DNA from: Actinomycetota bacterium
Lineage (GTDB): Bacteria; Actinomycetota; Actinomycetes; S36-B12
NCBI GenBank assembly: GCA_017856385.1
Contig: JAFMFD010000003.1
Span: forward strand, 1 to 64,000
Direction: 5' to 3'
Length of the DNA stretch: 64,000 nucleotides
Of the stretch, positions 40,623-51,415 are shown one piece after another. The position numbers and the translations under genes are program-made. Position 1 is the first letter of the stretch. Each line of letters opens with the position of its first letter. The notes below the pieces were generated by a model. The model did no database searches. It was given only the letters and a program-made list of their open reading frames with translations, and was not told where the DNA came from.

Positions 40623-41282
40623 GTGGCTGACCCCGGCACCCCGCAGGACGTCGGTGTGGGTCCGCATCCGCAGCCGTGGCCGCAGGACGACCGCCTCGAC
40701 CCGGACCTCCTGCGTGACGGGGACCAGCGCAATGTGGTCGACGCCTACCGGTACTGGCGGCTCGAGGCGATCGTCGCCGACCTCGATGCGCGACGTCATC
40801 CGTTCCATGTCGCTATCGAGAACTTCTCGCACGACTTCAACATCGGCTCGGTCGTGCGCACGGCCAATGCCTTCCTCGCCGCGGAGGTCCACATCGTCGG
40901 CCGGAGGCGCTGGAACCGCCGCGGTGCGATGGTGACCGACCGCTACCAGCACGTACGGCACCATGCCGACGCGGACGAGCTGGCTGCGTGGGCGGCAGGG
41001 CAGGGCCTGCCCGTCCTCGGGGTTGACAACCTGCCCGGGGCCGTTCCGCTCGAGACGGCCGAGCTCCCCGAGTCCTGCGTGCTGCTGTTCGGGCAGGAGG
41101 GCGAGGGCCTGAGCGCCGCGGCGCGCGCGGCTGCCGGCCAAGTGCTGGCCATCGGGCAGTACGGCTCGACCCGGTCGATCAACGCGGGTGCGGCCGCCGC
41201 CATCGCGATGCACGCCTGGATCCGGCAGCACCGGTTCGGGCAGACGCCTGGGGGGCTTGGGCAGGAGCCGGGCCTGGGGTGA
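40623..41282 (+). CDS. SpoU/TrmH-family RNA 2'-O-methyltransferase
   Basis: A 219-residue SPOUT enzyme. Motif 1 is NIGSVVRTANAF, motif 2 is VLLFGQEGEGLS and motif 3 is STRSINAGAAAAIAMHAW, the deep-knot SAM-binding set. It methylates tRNA or rRNA ribose; the target is unknown. The reading frame also extends upstream over the DedA gene, but GTG 40623 is supported by TATCGT 6 bases before it. Confidence 0.9.
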   Translation: MADPGTPQDVGVGPHPQPWPQDDRLDPDLLRDGDQRNVVDAYRYWRLEAIVADLDARRHPFHVAIENFSHDFNIGSVVRTANAFLAAEVHIVGRRRWNRRGAMVTDRYQHVRHHADADELAAWAAGQGLPVLGVDNLPGAVPLETAELPESCVLLFGQEGEGLSAAARAAAGQVLAIGQYGSTRSINAGAAAAIAMHAWIRQHRFGQTPGGLGQEPGLG

Positions 41283-41345
41283 GGCCGAGGGCGGCCATCT
41301 GGCAGGATGACACCGCTTACATCCCTCACGCCCGCAGGAGTACCG

Positions 41346-42368
41346 ATGCCCATCGCATCCCCCGAGGTCTACGCCGAGATGCTCGACCGCGCCAAGGCCG
41401 GCCGCTTCGCCTACCCGGCGATCAACTGCTCGTCGTCCCAGACGATCATCGCCGCCCTGCGCGGCTTCGCCGAGGCGGAGAGCGACGGCATCATCCAGTT
41501 CTCGTTCGGCGGCGCGGAGTTCGCGTCGGGCCAGGGCGTGAAGTCGATGGTCGCCGGGGCCGAGGCGCTCGCGGCTTTTGCGCACTCGATCGCGCGGTCG
41601 TACGACGTGAACATCGCCCTGCACACCGACCACTGCGCGAAGGAGAAGCTCGCCGGTTTCGTCGAGCCGCTCATCGCGATCTCGCAGGAGCGCGTCGCGG
41701 CGGGCCAGGAGCCGCTGTTCCAGTCCCACATGTGGGACGGCTCGGCGGTGCCGCTGGGGGAGAACCTCGAGATCGCGCAGCGGCTGCTCGACGAGTCGGT
41801 CAAGGCGCGCACCGTGCTGGAGATCGAGATCGGTGTCGTCGGCGGTGAGGAGGACGGTGTCGAGGCCAAGCACGACGCCAAGCTCTTCTCGACGGTCGAC
41901 GACGGCCTGGCCACCGCGGAGGCGCTCGGCCTCGGTGAGCGCGGCCGCTATCTGGTGGCCGCCACGTTCGGCAACGTGCACGGCGTCTACAAGCCCGGCA
42001 ACGTCGTCCTGACGCCCAAGGTGCTCGACGAGATCCAGACGGCCGTCGGTGCGAAGCACGGGAAGGACAAGCCGTTCGACCTGGTGTTCCACGGCGGCTC
42101 GGGCTCGCTGCTGAGCGAGATCCGCGAGGCCCTCGACTACGGCGTCGTCAAGATGAACATCGACACCGACACGCAGTACGCCTTCACGCGGCCCATCGCC
42201 GGCCACATGTTCGACAACTACGACGGCGTGCTGAAGGTTGACGGCGAGGTCGGCAACAAGAAGGCCTACGACCCCCGTTCCTACGGCAAGCTCGCCGAGG
42301 CCGGGATGGCCGAGCGCGTCGTGCAGGCCTGCGCGGACCTCCGCTCCACCGGCACCCGTATCCGCTAG
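41346..42368 (+). CDS. fbaA: class II fructose-bisphosphate aldolase
   Basis: A 340-residue zinc aldolase of glycolysis and gluconeogenesis. Metal and substrate motifs include HTDHCAKEK, EIEIGVVGGEEDG, VHGVYKPGNV and HGGSGS. The length and the EDG region match actinobacterial FbaA. ATG 41346 has a GCAGGAG site 8-14 bases upstream. A long hairpin begins 35 bases after the stop. Confidence 0.96.
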   Translation: MPIASPEVYAEMLDRAKAGRFAYPAINCSSSQTIIAALRGFAEAESDGIIQFSFGGAEFASGQGVKSMVAGAEALAAFAHSIARSYDVNIALHTDHCAKEKLAGFVEPLIAISQERVAAGQEPLFQSHMWDGSAVPLGENLEIAQRLLDESVKARTVLEIEIGVVGGEEDGVEAKHDAKLFSTVDDGLATAEALGLGERGRYLVAATFGNVHGVYKPGNVVLTPKVLDEIQTAVGAKHGKDKPFDLVFHGGSGSLLSEIREALDYGVVKMNIDTDTQYAFTRPIAGHMFDNYDGVLKVDGEVGNKKAYDPRSYGKLAEAGMAERVVQACADLRSTGTRIR

Positions 42369-42402
42369 CCACCCCCCCTTCCCCCCGTTTGTCCCGCGAC
42401 GC

Positions 42403-42454
42403 GGGAGAGGTGAGCTACAAGGCCCCCAAAAGGGCCTTGCAGCTCACCTCTCCC
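42403..42454. terminator. long hairpin downstream of fbaA
   Basis: Two 23-base arms (42403-42425 and 42432-42454) pair at 22 of 23 positions around a 6-base loop CCAAAA. The stem starts GGGAGAGGTGAGCT and ends AAGGCCC. Its position fits an intrinsic terminator for fbaA. It is much longer than needed and directly precedes the truncated vapC, so it may also be a palindromic insertion. Confidence 0.7.
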
Positions 42455-42469
42455 ACTCCGGAGCGCGGG

Positions 42470-42777
42470 CGGCGGCCCGACGCGGCGCGCGACATCGCCA
42501 ACGACGAGGCCGTCGACTCCTGGTACCGCGTGGCGAGCCTGTGGGAGGTGACGAGCACGTCGGGGCTGGACCGCCCGCACTTCCGAGTGGACGCCCGCGT
42601 CCTGCGCAGGGGCCTGCAGGAGTCCGGCTACCCGGAGCTGCCGATCGATGTCGACCACGTCGTCGCCGTGGCGGACCTGCCGAGCGTGCACCGCGATGCC
42701 TTCGACCCGCTCCTTGTGGCGCAGGCGCGCACCGAGGGCTTGACCCTGCTGACCGACTGAGCGCGTACGGCGCCTGA
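42470..42777 (+). pseudogene. decayed VapC-type PIN toxin gene
   Basis: In one frame the stretch reads VDSWYRVASLWEVTSTSGL, then ESGYPELPIDVDHVVAVADLP and DAFDPLLVAQARTEGLTLLTD before a stop at 42758-42760. This is the middle and end of a COG3744-type VapC. The N-terminal strand with the first catalytic Asp (LLDTHxLLWW in relatives) is missing. The normal ending ADRLSAYGA continues in another frame to 42777, so a one-base indel lies near 42755. No antitoxin gene precedes it. Confidence 0.75.
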
Positions 42778-42802
42778 GTGCGTCACATGGCAGGCTGACC
42801 CC

Positions 42803-43206
42803 ATGCCCCTCGGTGACAACCTCCTCGACGGTCCGCCGCCCACACTCCTCCCGGAGGACCCCGCGGCCGCGGAGCTCGCGGGAGGCGCCGACCCCGACGC
42901 GGTGCTGCGCGCGCATCCGACGAGCTCCCTCGCGTGGGCCGTGCTCGCCGACCAGGCATGGGCGGACGGTCGCGTCATCGAGTCGTACGCCTTCGCGCGG
43001 GTCGGCTACCACCGCGGCCTGGACGCCCTGCGGCGCAACGGCTGGAAGGGCCACGGCCCGGTCCCGTGGTCGCACGAGGCGAACCGCGGGTTCCTGAGAT
43101 GCCTGCGCTCCCTGCAGCGCGCATCCGCGGCCATCGGAGAGCAGGACGAGGTCGACCGGATCGGCGCGTTCCTCGACGACTGCGATCCCTCGATCCCGCG
43201 CACCTG

Positions 43207-43207
<1 letters not shown>
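42803..43207 (+). CDS. DUF3151 family protein
   Basis: A 134-residue protein with the DUF3151 pattern: LLPEDPAAAELAGG, SLAWAVLADQAWADG and AYAFARVGYHRGLDALRRNGW. The family is actinobacterial, helical (TPR-like) and uncharacterised. A CAGGCT -10-like box (42791-42796) lies 6 bases before ATG 42803. The stop overlaps the next start by one base. Confidence 0.9.
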
Positions 43208-45461
<2,254 letters not shown>

Positions 45462-45514
45462 CGCGTAGGCTCTCCCCGGCCCCTGAACCCGGGGGTCCGG
45501 CTCGAGGAGAGCCC

Positions 45515-46861
45515 ATGTCGATCACGCCCGATCCCCAGCGCCAGGCCGAGATCTTCGCCGACGACCGCACCTACGTGTTCCACTCGTGGAGTGCGCAGAA
45601 GCCCCTGAAGCCGATGGTCATCGCCGGGGCCGAGGGCTCCTACGTCTGGGACTTCGACGGCAACCGCCTGCTGGACTTCTCCTCCCAACTGGTCAACGTC
45701 AACATCGGGCACCAGCACCCGAAGGTCGTTGCGGCGATCCAGGAGCAGGCGGCCCTGCTCGCCACGGTCGCTCCGCAGCATGCGAACGAGGCCCGCAACC
45801 AGGCGGCCAGGCGCATAGTCGAGCTCGCGGGCCCCAACATGGCGAAGGTGTTCTTCACCAACGGCGGCGCCGACGCGGTCGAGAACGCGATCCGCATGGC
45901 GCGCCTCCACACGAACAAGCACAAGGTGCTCTCGTTCTACCGCTCCTACCACGGCAATACCGGCGCATCGATCGCCGCGACTGGCGATCCGCGCCGGTGG
46001 CCGAACGAGTACTCCGCGCAGCATGTCCACTTCTTCGGGCCGTTCCTGTACCGGTCTGAGTTCTGGGCGACGAGCGAGCAGGAGGAGTGCGAGCGGGCCC
46101 TTCAGCACCTCGAGCACGTCATCCAGTTCGAGGGCCCGGGCACCGTGGGCGCGATCATCCTGGAGTCCGTCGTCGGCACCGCCGGCGTCATGGCGCCGCC
46201 GCCCGGCTACCTCGAGGGCGTGCGTGCCCTGTGCGACAGGTATGGGATCGTCTGGATCGCCGATGAGGTGATGGCCGGCTTCGGGCGCACGGGTGAGTGG
46301 TTCGCCTTCCAGAACTGGGGTGCGCAGCCTGACCTGATCGTCTTCGCGAAGGGTTCCAACTCGGGCTACGTGCCGGTGGGCGGCGTGGTGATCTCCGCCG
46401 AGATCGCCGCGACCTTCGATGAGCGCGTCTTCCCCGGTGGCCTCACCTACTCGGGCCACCCGCTTGCTGCAGCCTCCATCGTCGCGTCGATCGATGCGAT
46501 GAAGGAGGAGGGCATCGTCGAGAACGCCAAGCGGATCGGCCAGGACGTCCTCGGCCCAGGCCTGCGCGCGCTGGCGGAGAAGCACCCCGTGATCGGCGAG
46601 GTGCGCGGACTCGGGGTGTTCTGGGCCCTCGACCTCGTCAGCGATCGCGCGACGAAGGAGCCGCTGGCACCGTACGGAGGCACGTCGGAGGCGATGACCG
46701 CGCTGGTGGGTGCGTGCAAGAGCCGTGGCCTGCTGCCGTTCACGAACTTCAATCGGATGCATGTCGTGCCCCCGTGCACGATCACCGAGGACGAGGCGCG
46801 TGCGGGTCTGGCCGTCCTCGACGACGCGTTCGCGGAGATCGACAGGTACTACACCGGCTGA
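45515..46861 (+). CDS. class III PLP aminotransferase
   Basis: A 448-residue omega-type aminotransferase. The PLP lysine lies in VFAKGSNSGYVPVGG, preceded by the Asp of IADEVMAGFGRTG. It resembles beta-alanine/taurine- or GABA-pyruvate aminotransferases; the donor is not clear from sequence. A TAGGCT box is at 45466-45471, and GAGGAG is a ribosome site before ATG 45515, so this gene has a leader. The 3' end overlaps the convergent kinase remnant by 13 bases. Confidence 0.88.
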   Translation: MSITPDPQRQAEIFADDRTYVFHSWSAQKPLKPMVIAGAEGSYVWDFDGNRLLDFSSQLVNVNIGHQHPKVVAAIQEQAALLATVAPQHANEARNQAARRIVELAGPNMAKVFFTNGGADAVENAIRMARLHTNKHKVLSFYRSYHGNTGASIAATGDPRRWPNEYSAQHVHFFGPFLYRSEFWATSEQEECERALQHLEHVIQFEGPGTVGAIILESVVGTAGVMAPPPGYLEGVRALCDRYGIVWIADEVMAGFGRTGEWFAFQNWGAQPDLIVFAKGSNSGYVPVGGVVISAEIAATFDERVFPGGLTYSGHPLAAASIVASIDAMKEEGIVENAKRIGQDVLGPGLRALAEKHPVIGEVRGLGVFWALDLVSDRATKEPLAPYGGTSEAMTALVGACKSRGLLPFTNFNRMHVVPPCTITEDEARAGLAVLDDAFAEIDRYYTG

Positions 46862-47181
46862 GACTGCGCAGCTGCGCCGGTCGTTCGACCGAAGGACGGG
46901 TCGAGCACGACCCGGCAGTGCAGCAGTGTCCCGCAGGTGTCGGTGCGGCTGCGCTCCCAGGCGATGCACCACTCATCGAGGAGTGAGCTGCCGAGTCCGG
47001 ACGCTGCCGGTGGGGCGAAGACTCCGTCGTCCGTCACCAGGACCTCGACGGTGTCGTGGGTGTCCGCGGTGACGTCGATCATGACCTGACGGGCATGCCC
47101 GTGGCGGATGGCGTTCGAGAGTTCCTCGCGCACGATCTCCATGACGCGCTCGGCAGCCGACCTCGTCAGGATCTCGATCAC
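46849..47181 (-). pseudogene. truncated sensor-kinase HATPase domain
   Basis: About 110 residues from a GTG at 47181: VIEILTRSAAERVMEIV, then REELSNAIRHGHARQVMIDV (N box), VLVTDDG (G1 box) and GLGSSLLDEWCIAWE (G2 box). It resembles the C-terminal domain of the kinase-like protein at 37145-38926. No membrane, sensor or histidine helix precedes it. The frame can be extended to 47370, but that part is the shadow of another frame and crosses a 20-base perfect hairpin. It could be a stand-alone ATPase module, yet a remnant is more likely. Confidence 0.6.
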
Positions 47182-47393
47182 GAGTGCGGGGGAGGTGGGG
47201 CCGATACCTGCACGTAGCCGTGCAGGTATCGGCCCCACTGCCGACGTTTCGCCCACGCGCGCTTGGGGCACCTCACCCAGCAGCTGCTGACGAGGATGGG
47301 CACGACGGACGCGGGGGCGCAGACGCACCACACGGCGAGGACGGCGGCGAGGCGCCACGTGCCCGCCCATCGGTGGAGCCGCGGCGTGATCAC
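47178..47393 (-). other. doubtful small frame in the gap before purD
   Basis: A GTG-started frame of 71 residues has one hydrophobic stretch (WRLAAVLAVWCVCAPASVVPIL) and then basic residues, but its last 20 residues are encoded by the hairpin at 47195-47238. It may be a piece of the lost kinase N-terminus, a small membrane protein or chance. The rest of the gap up to 47461 shows nothing else that I can support. TAGGCT at 47462-47467 is the purD -10 box. Confidence 0.2.
47195..47238. repeat. 20-base perfect inverted repeat
   Basis: GTGGGGCCGATACCTGCACG (47195-47214) and its exact complement (47219-47238) flank the 4-base loop TAGC. It lies at the 5' edge of the HATPase remnant. No gene stop is next to it except that of a doubtful minus-strand frame, so a terminator role is unclear. 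Confidence 0.85.
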
Positions 47394-47474
47394 GTGCCGA
47401 TCGAGCGCCGTTCGAGCTCCGGCTCGTCCGGCAGGTGGGAAGCCTCCTAGGGGGAGTCTCGTAGGCTGCGCCCC

Positions 47475-48740
47475 GTGCGCGTCCTCGTCATCGGTTCAGG
47501 TGCTCGCGAGCACGCCATTATCTCCGCCCTGCTGAAGGATGACTCCGTCACGTCCGTCGTGGCGGCTCCCGGCAATGCGGGCATCGCGGGTGTCGTGGAG
47601 ACCGTCGCGGTCGACGCTGCCGACCCCGATGCGGTTGCTGCCCTCGCCTTGTCGCTCGGCGTGGACCTCGTCGTCGTCGGACCTGAGGTACCGCTCGTCA
47701 ACGGTGCCGCTGACGCTGTGCGGGCTGCCGGTATCGCCTGCTTCGGGCCCTCGGCGGCTGCGGCGCAGCTGGAGGGCAGCAAGGCCTTCGCGAAGGCGGT
47801 CATGGCCGAGGCCGGAGTGCCGACCGCGATGGCCCGCGTCTGCGCGAGCCTCGCCGACGTCGAGCAGGCACTCGACCAGTTCGGCTCCCCGTACGTCGTG
47901 AAGGACGACGGCCTCGCGGCCGGCAAGGGCGTGGTCGTGACCGACGACCGTCACGCAGCGATCGAGCATGCATCGGCCTGTCTCGCGCGCGGTGGCGATG
48001 CGCGCGTCGTTATCGAGGAGTACCTCGACGGGCCGGAGGTCTCGCTCTTCGCGATCACCGACGGCACCACGGTGGTGCCGCTGCAGCCGGCTCAGGACTT
48101 CAAGCGCGTCGGCGAGGGCGACACCGGGCCCAACACCGGTGGCATGGGCGCATACTCGCCGCTGCCGTGGGCGCCGGCCGGACTCATCGCAGATGTCACC
48201 GAGCGCGTCCTGCAGCCGGTGGTCGACGCCATGGCAAGGCGCGGGACCCCGTTCTCCGGTCTCCTCTACGCAGGGCTGGCGATGACCTCGCGCGGTGTGC
48301 GCGTCGTGGAGTTCAACGCCCGCTTCGGTGACCCCGAGACCCAGGTCGTGCTCGCGAACCTGCGCACTCCGCTCGGCGGGGTGCTCCTGGCCTCGGCGCA
48401 GGGTCGGCTCGCGGATCTGCCCCCGCTGCAGTGGGAGCCGGGTTTCGCCGTCACCGTCGTCATCGCTGCACAGGGCTATCCGGGCACGCCGCGCTCCGGT
48501 GACATCATCACCGGCCTGGAGGAGGCGGCCGAGCTCGCGGGTGTCGACGTCCTCCATGCAGGCACCACGGTGAACGACGACGGTGCCGTCACCGCCTCGG
48601 GCGGCCGTGTGCTGTCGGTGACGGCGCACGGGGATTCGCTCGTGCAGGCGCGGGAGCGCGCATACGCAGCCGTCGACCTGATCCGGCTCGAGGGATCGCA
48701 CTACCGTCGCGATATCGCGGCCAGGGCTGCGGAGTCCTGA
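47475..48740 (+). CDS. purD: phosphoribosylamine-glycine ligase (GARS)
   Basis: A 421-residue ATP-grasp enzyme, step 2 of purine synthesis. It starts VLVIGSGAREHAI. Other landmarks are VVKDDGLAAGKGVVV (ATP site), GEGDTGPNTGGMGAYSP and EFNARFGDPETQ. GTG 47475 lies 7 bases after TAGGCT. It is a single-domain PurD with no PurM or PurN fusion. Confidence 0.97.
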   Translation: MRVLVIGSGAREHAIISALLKDDSVTSVVAAPGNAGIAGVVETVAVDAADPDAVAALALSLGVDLVVVGPEVPLVNGAADAVRAAGIACFGPSAAAAQLEGSKAFAKAVMAEAGVPTAMARVCASLADVEQALDQFGSPYVVKDDGLAAGKGVVVTDDRHAAIEHASACLARGGDARVVIEEYLDGPEVSLFAITDGTTVVPLQPAQDFKRVGEGDTGPNTGGMGAYSPLPWAPAGLIADVTERVLQPVVDAMARRGTPFSGLLYAGLAMTSRGVRVVEFNARFGDPETQVVLANLRTPLGGVLLASAQGRLADLPPLQWEPGFAVTVVIAAQGYPGTPRSGDIITGLEEAAELAGVDVLHAGTTVNDDGAVTASGGRVLSVTAHGDSLVQARERAYAAVDLIRLEGSHYRRDIAARAAES

Positions 48741-48804
48741 TCTCCCAACGGCCTGTCGTGACGGGGCTGCGCGTGTAGATTGCGGTCAACCGTCAGGAGG
48801 CCCC

Positions 48805-49767
48805 ATGCGCCGCAGCACGCGAATCGTCACCGGTGCCGTGGGAGTGGCACTTCTTGCCTCGGCCGTGGCCGTGCCCGCTGAGGCGGCGACCAAGCCCGGC
48901 GCCAAGTGCTCTAGGGCGGGTATCACGGTCCACGTCGGCAATGCCGACCTGCGCTGCATGAAGAAGGCCGGGAAGCTGGTCTGGGTGAAACTGGCCTCCC
49001 CTGCCGGATCGGGCGGAGGCTCCGGTGGGAGTGCGGGCCCGTCGGGCGCCAACACTGGGATCGCGTCGAGCGCCAGCATCCCGAAGGTCATTCAGAACTG
49101 GGGGCTGGCCCTGGCACCGTACGACGCCGCCACCGGCAGGGCCGGTGTCATGCAGATCGCCGGCGTGACGCCGCCGACGTTCGGCAACGCGTCTGACGAT
49201 GCTCTCTACCGGCACATCGTGGGCCTCTACGGTGAGGAGGTCCGGGGCTCACGGGAGGCGCAGACGGTGTTCATCGCCCCGCTCGGCACGGCCGTCATCT
49301 CGATGGTGGACGGAACGGTATGCGACCTGCCCACCCTCTACAGCAACGACTACAGCGTCCGGGTGGCCCCGACGGGAACGGCTTGCTCTGGCACTGCTGC
49401 TCCGATCCTCTTCGAGCACGAGCACCTGATCAGTCCGACCGTGAAGGTGGGCGACAAGGTGAGGGCGGGCCAGCAGCTCGGTGTCGTCAGCGACTACAAC
49501 CCCCATTGGAAGGCCAAGGGCATGGGGGTGCTCGACGTCGGAGTCTTTTACTCCAAGAACGACAACAGCGGCCGGCCGTGGCACGCCTGCCCGTCGAACT
49601 TCCTCGACCCGTCGAAGAAGGACGCGCTCCTGTCCACCCTCGCCTCGATACAGAACGCCTGGATCGCCCAGCGCGGTGACGCGAGCCTGTACAACCTTTC
49701 GGCGCAGAACCCGGTGGGCTGCGTGACGTCGGACGACATCACCGACAGCAACAAGGGGACCCAGTAG
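48805..49767 (+). CDS. secreted protein with M23-peptidase-like domain
   Basis: A 320-residue protein with a signal peptide (about 1-28, ending VPAEAAT). A short Cys pair follows in GAKCSRAGITVHVGNADLRC, with an LVW beta strand, then a Gly/Ser linker. The C-terminal domain contains VFIAPLGTAVISMVDG and SPTVKVGDKVRAGQQLGVVSD, which resemble lysostaphin-type M23 folds. The catalytic HxH is not clear (only FEHEHL is seen), so it may bind rather than cut cell wall. A TAGATT -10 (48776-48781) and AGGAGG precede ATG 48805. Confidence 0.72.
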   Translation: MRRSTRIVTGAVGVALLASAVAVPAEAATKPGAKCSRAGITVHVGNADLRCMKKAGKLVWVKLASPAGSGGGSGGSAGPSGANTGIASSASIPKVIQNWGLALAPYDAATGRAGVMQIAGVTPPTFGNASDDALYRHIVGLYGEEVRGSREAQTVFIAPLGTAVISMVDGTVCDLPTLYSNDYSVRVAPTGTACSGTAAPILFEHEHLISPTVKVGDKVRAGQQLGVVSDYNPHWKAKGMGVLDVGVFYSKNDNSGRPWHACPSNFLDPSKKDALLSTLASIQNAWIAQRGDASLYNLSAQNPVGCVTSDDITDSNKGTQ

Positions 49768-49825
49768 TTGCGGCGATGCTGCGACGATTCCGGCCCGCTC
49801 GCCCACAGGCGCCAGCAACCCTCGT

Positions 49826-49847
49826 AACCGGCAAAATATTGCCGGTT
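49826..49847. promoter_or_regulatory. candidate HipB operator
   Basis: AACCGGCAA (49826-49834) and TTGCCGGTT (49839-49847) are perfect 9-base arms around AATA. HipB-type antitoxins repress their operon through such palindromes. It lies 72 bases upstream of the hipB ATG. A TACTAT -10 (49884-49889) sits between operator and gene. Confidence 0.65.
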
Positions 49848-49918
49848 TGCGCCCGAAAGAGTCTCGAAAAGCACTCAGCCTGCTACTATCGGCACGATCA
49901 TTCCGATGTGGAGGGGCT

Positions 49919-50122
49919 ATGGGAAGTCTTGGCGCCGATATCAGGGCCCGGCGTCGATCCCTTGGCCTGAACCAGCACGATCTTGCCGAATTGTCCGGCA
50001 CATCCGAGCGCTTCATCCGCGACCTCGAGCACGGCAAGTCCTCGGTCCGCCTGGACAAGCTCACGGCGGTCCTCAGCGTTCTCGGGCTGCAACTTCGCGC
50101 CGAAGCCCGCACCCATGAGTAA
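49919..50122 (+). CDS. hipB: HipB-type antitoxin (XRE helix-turn-helix)
   Basis: A 67-residue XRE-family protein. The helix-turn-helix reads IRARRRSLGLNQHDLAELSG then SERFIRDLEHGKSS. It should repress the hipBA promoter and neutralise HipA. ATG 49919 has GGAGGGG before it. The last 8 bases overlap hipA, a usual coupling. Confidence 0.88.
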   Translation: MGSLGADIRARRRSLGLNQHDLAELSGTSERFIRDLEHGKSSVRLDKLTAVLSVLGLQLRAEARTHE

Positions 50123-51362
50123 CCAGGCTGACACCACGGTCGACGTCATCACCCTCACGGCAGACGACGTCGATGTCCGCCAGATAGGTGTGGCCGACGT
50201 CTACAAGGCAGGGCGATTCGCCGCCACCATCACCAGAACCGCGAAGGGAAACGTCTTCGACTACAGCTCCGACTATCTGCAGAACCCAGGCCCACCCGTG
50301 GCTACGTCCCTTCCTCTCAGCAGCTCGCCGGTCCACACGCTCGCCGGCGCCGTGCCCGCCTACTTCGCCGGCCTGCTGCCTGAGGGTCGACGACTCACCT
50401 CCTTGCGCACCGCCATCAAGACTTCGATGGATGACGACCTGTCCCTACTGCTCGCCGTTGGCGCCGACCCCGTTGGCGACGTCCAGATCGTCCCTGGGGG
50501 AACCAGGCCACACGTGCCCCCACCCTCCATCACATGGCAGCCGGGCACGGGGATCACCTTCCATGAGATTCTCGACGACGCAGGCATCCTAAATCGCCGC
50601 AGCATCGCGGGTGTCCAGGACAAGGCATCGGCCGCGATGATCACATTGCCCGCGCGATGGTCCGGTCACGATGCGATCGTCAAGTTCTCACCGCCGGAAT
50701 ACCCGTACCTTGTCGAGAACGAAGCGTGGTTCCTCGCACTCGCCAAGTCGAGTGGTCTGACAACCCCCCGGCATCACATCATCACCGACCGTGCAGGTGT
50801 CACCGCGCTCGTCTTGGAGCGATTCGATCGCGCGGGAAGCTACGAGCACCCCGAGAGATTCGCCGTGGAAGACGCCACCCAGGTGCTCGACGCCTATCCG
50901 GCAGACAAGTACCGCTTCACCGCTGAGCAGATCACGCGAGCGCTGATGGAGCCCTGCCAGGCTGCTGTGGTGGCGGCTCGCGAGGTGTTCCGCATGCTTG
51001 TGTTCGCCTGGCTCACGGGCAACGGAGATGTGCATGCCAAGAACGTCTCGATCATCAATAGGGCGGGGGAATGGCGGATCGCGCCGGTCTACGACGTTCC
51101 CTCGACCTTGCCGTACGGCGACGATTCCATGGCGCTGTCCATCGCAGGTCGCACTCGCGACATATCGCGCAAGGCCTTCCTGGAATTCGCCGGCGACATC
51201 GGCCTGCCTGCTCTAGCGGCCGTTTCAGTGATCGATTCGCTGATCACCGCAACCGAACCCGTGATCACCTTGTGCGAGGACCAGCTCGAACCCTTCACGC
51301 GTACCCGCAACACCGGAGTGCTCGCCGCTCTGCGCTATCGACGCCGGCTTATGACGGACTAG
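50115..51362 (+). CDS. hipA: HipA-type serine/threonine kinase toxin
   Basis: A 415-residue HipA kinase. The catalytic loop GNGDVHAKN is at about residues 303-310 (D305, N310), and the metal-binding Asp is D327 in APVYDVPST. The HipA N-terminal region (VYKAGRFAATITR, PAYFAGLLPEGRRL) and IAGVQDKAS are present. HipA phosphorylates a translation factor (GltX in E. coli) and promotes persistence. The gene seems intact. It sits between a secreted-protein gene and a remnant of that gene's 3' end. Confidence 0.92.
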   Translation: MSNQADTTVDVITLTADDVDVRQIGVADVYKAGRFAATITRTAKGNVFDYSSDYLQNPGPPVATSLPLSSSPVHTLAGAVPAYFAGLLPEGRRLTSLRTAIKTSMDDDLSLLLAVGADPVGDVQIVPGGTRPHVPPPSITWQPGTGITFHEILDDAGILNRRSIAGVQDKASAAMITLPARWSGHDAIVKFSPPEYPYLVENEAWFLALAKSSGLTTPRHHIITDRAGVTALVLERFDRAGSYEHPERFAVEDATQVLDAYPADKYRFTAEQITRALMEPCQAAVVAAREVFRMLVFAWLTGNGDVHAKNVSIINRAGEWRIAPVYDVPSTLPYGDDSMALSIAGRTRDISRKAFLEFAGDIGLPALAAVSVIDSLITATEPVITLCEDQLEPFTRTRNTGVLAALRYRRRLMTD

Positions 51363-51415
51363 CGTCGACCCCATCGCCGCACACTCGAATAGGCGCTCGC
51401 ACAGTGCCTCCACTG

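Noticed and set aside
46849-47370. Full-length 173-residue ATPase protein
   Set aside because: The first 60 residues are Arg/Pro-rich and cross the hairpin in a frame opposed by another; only the part from about 47181 has domain signal.
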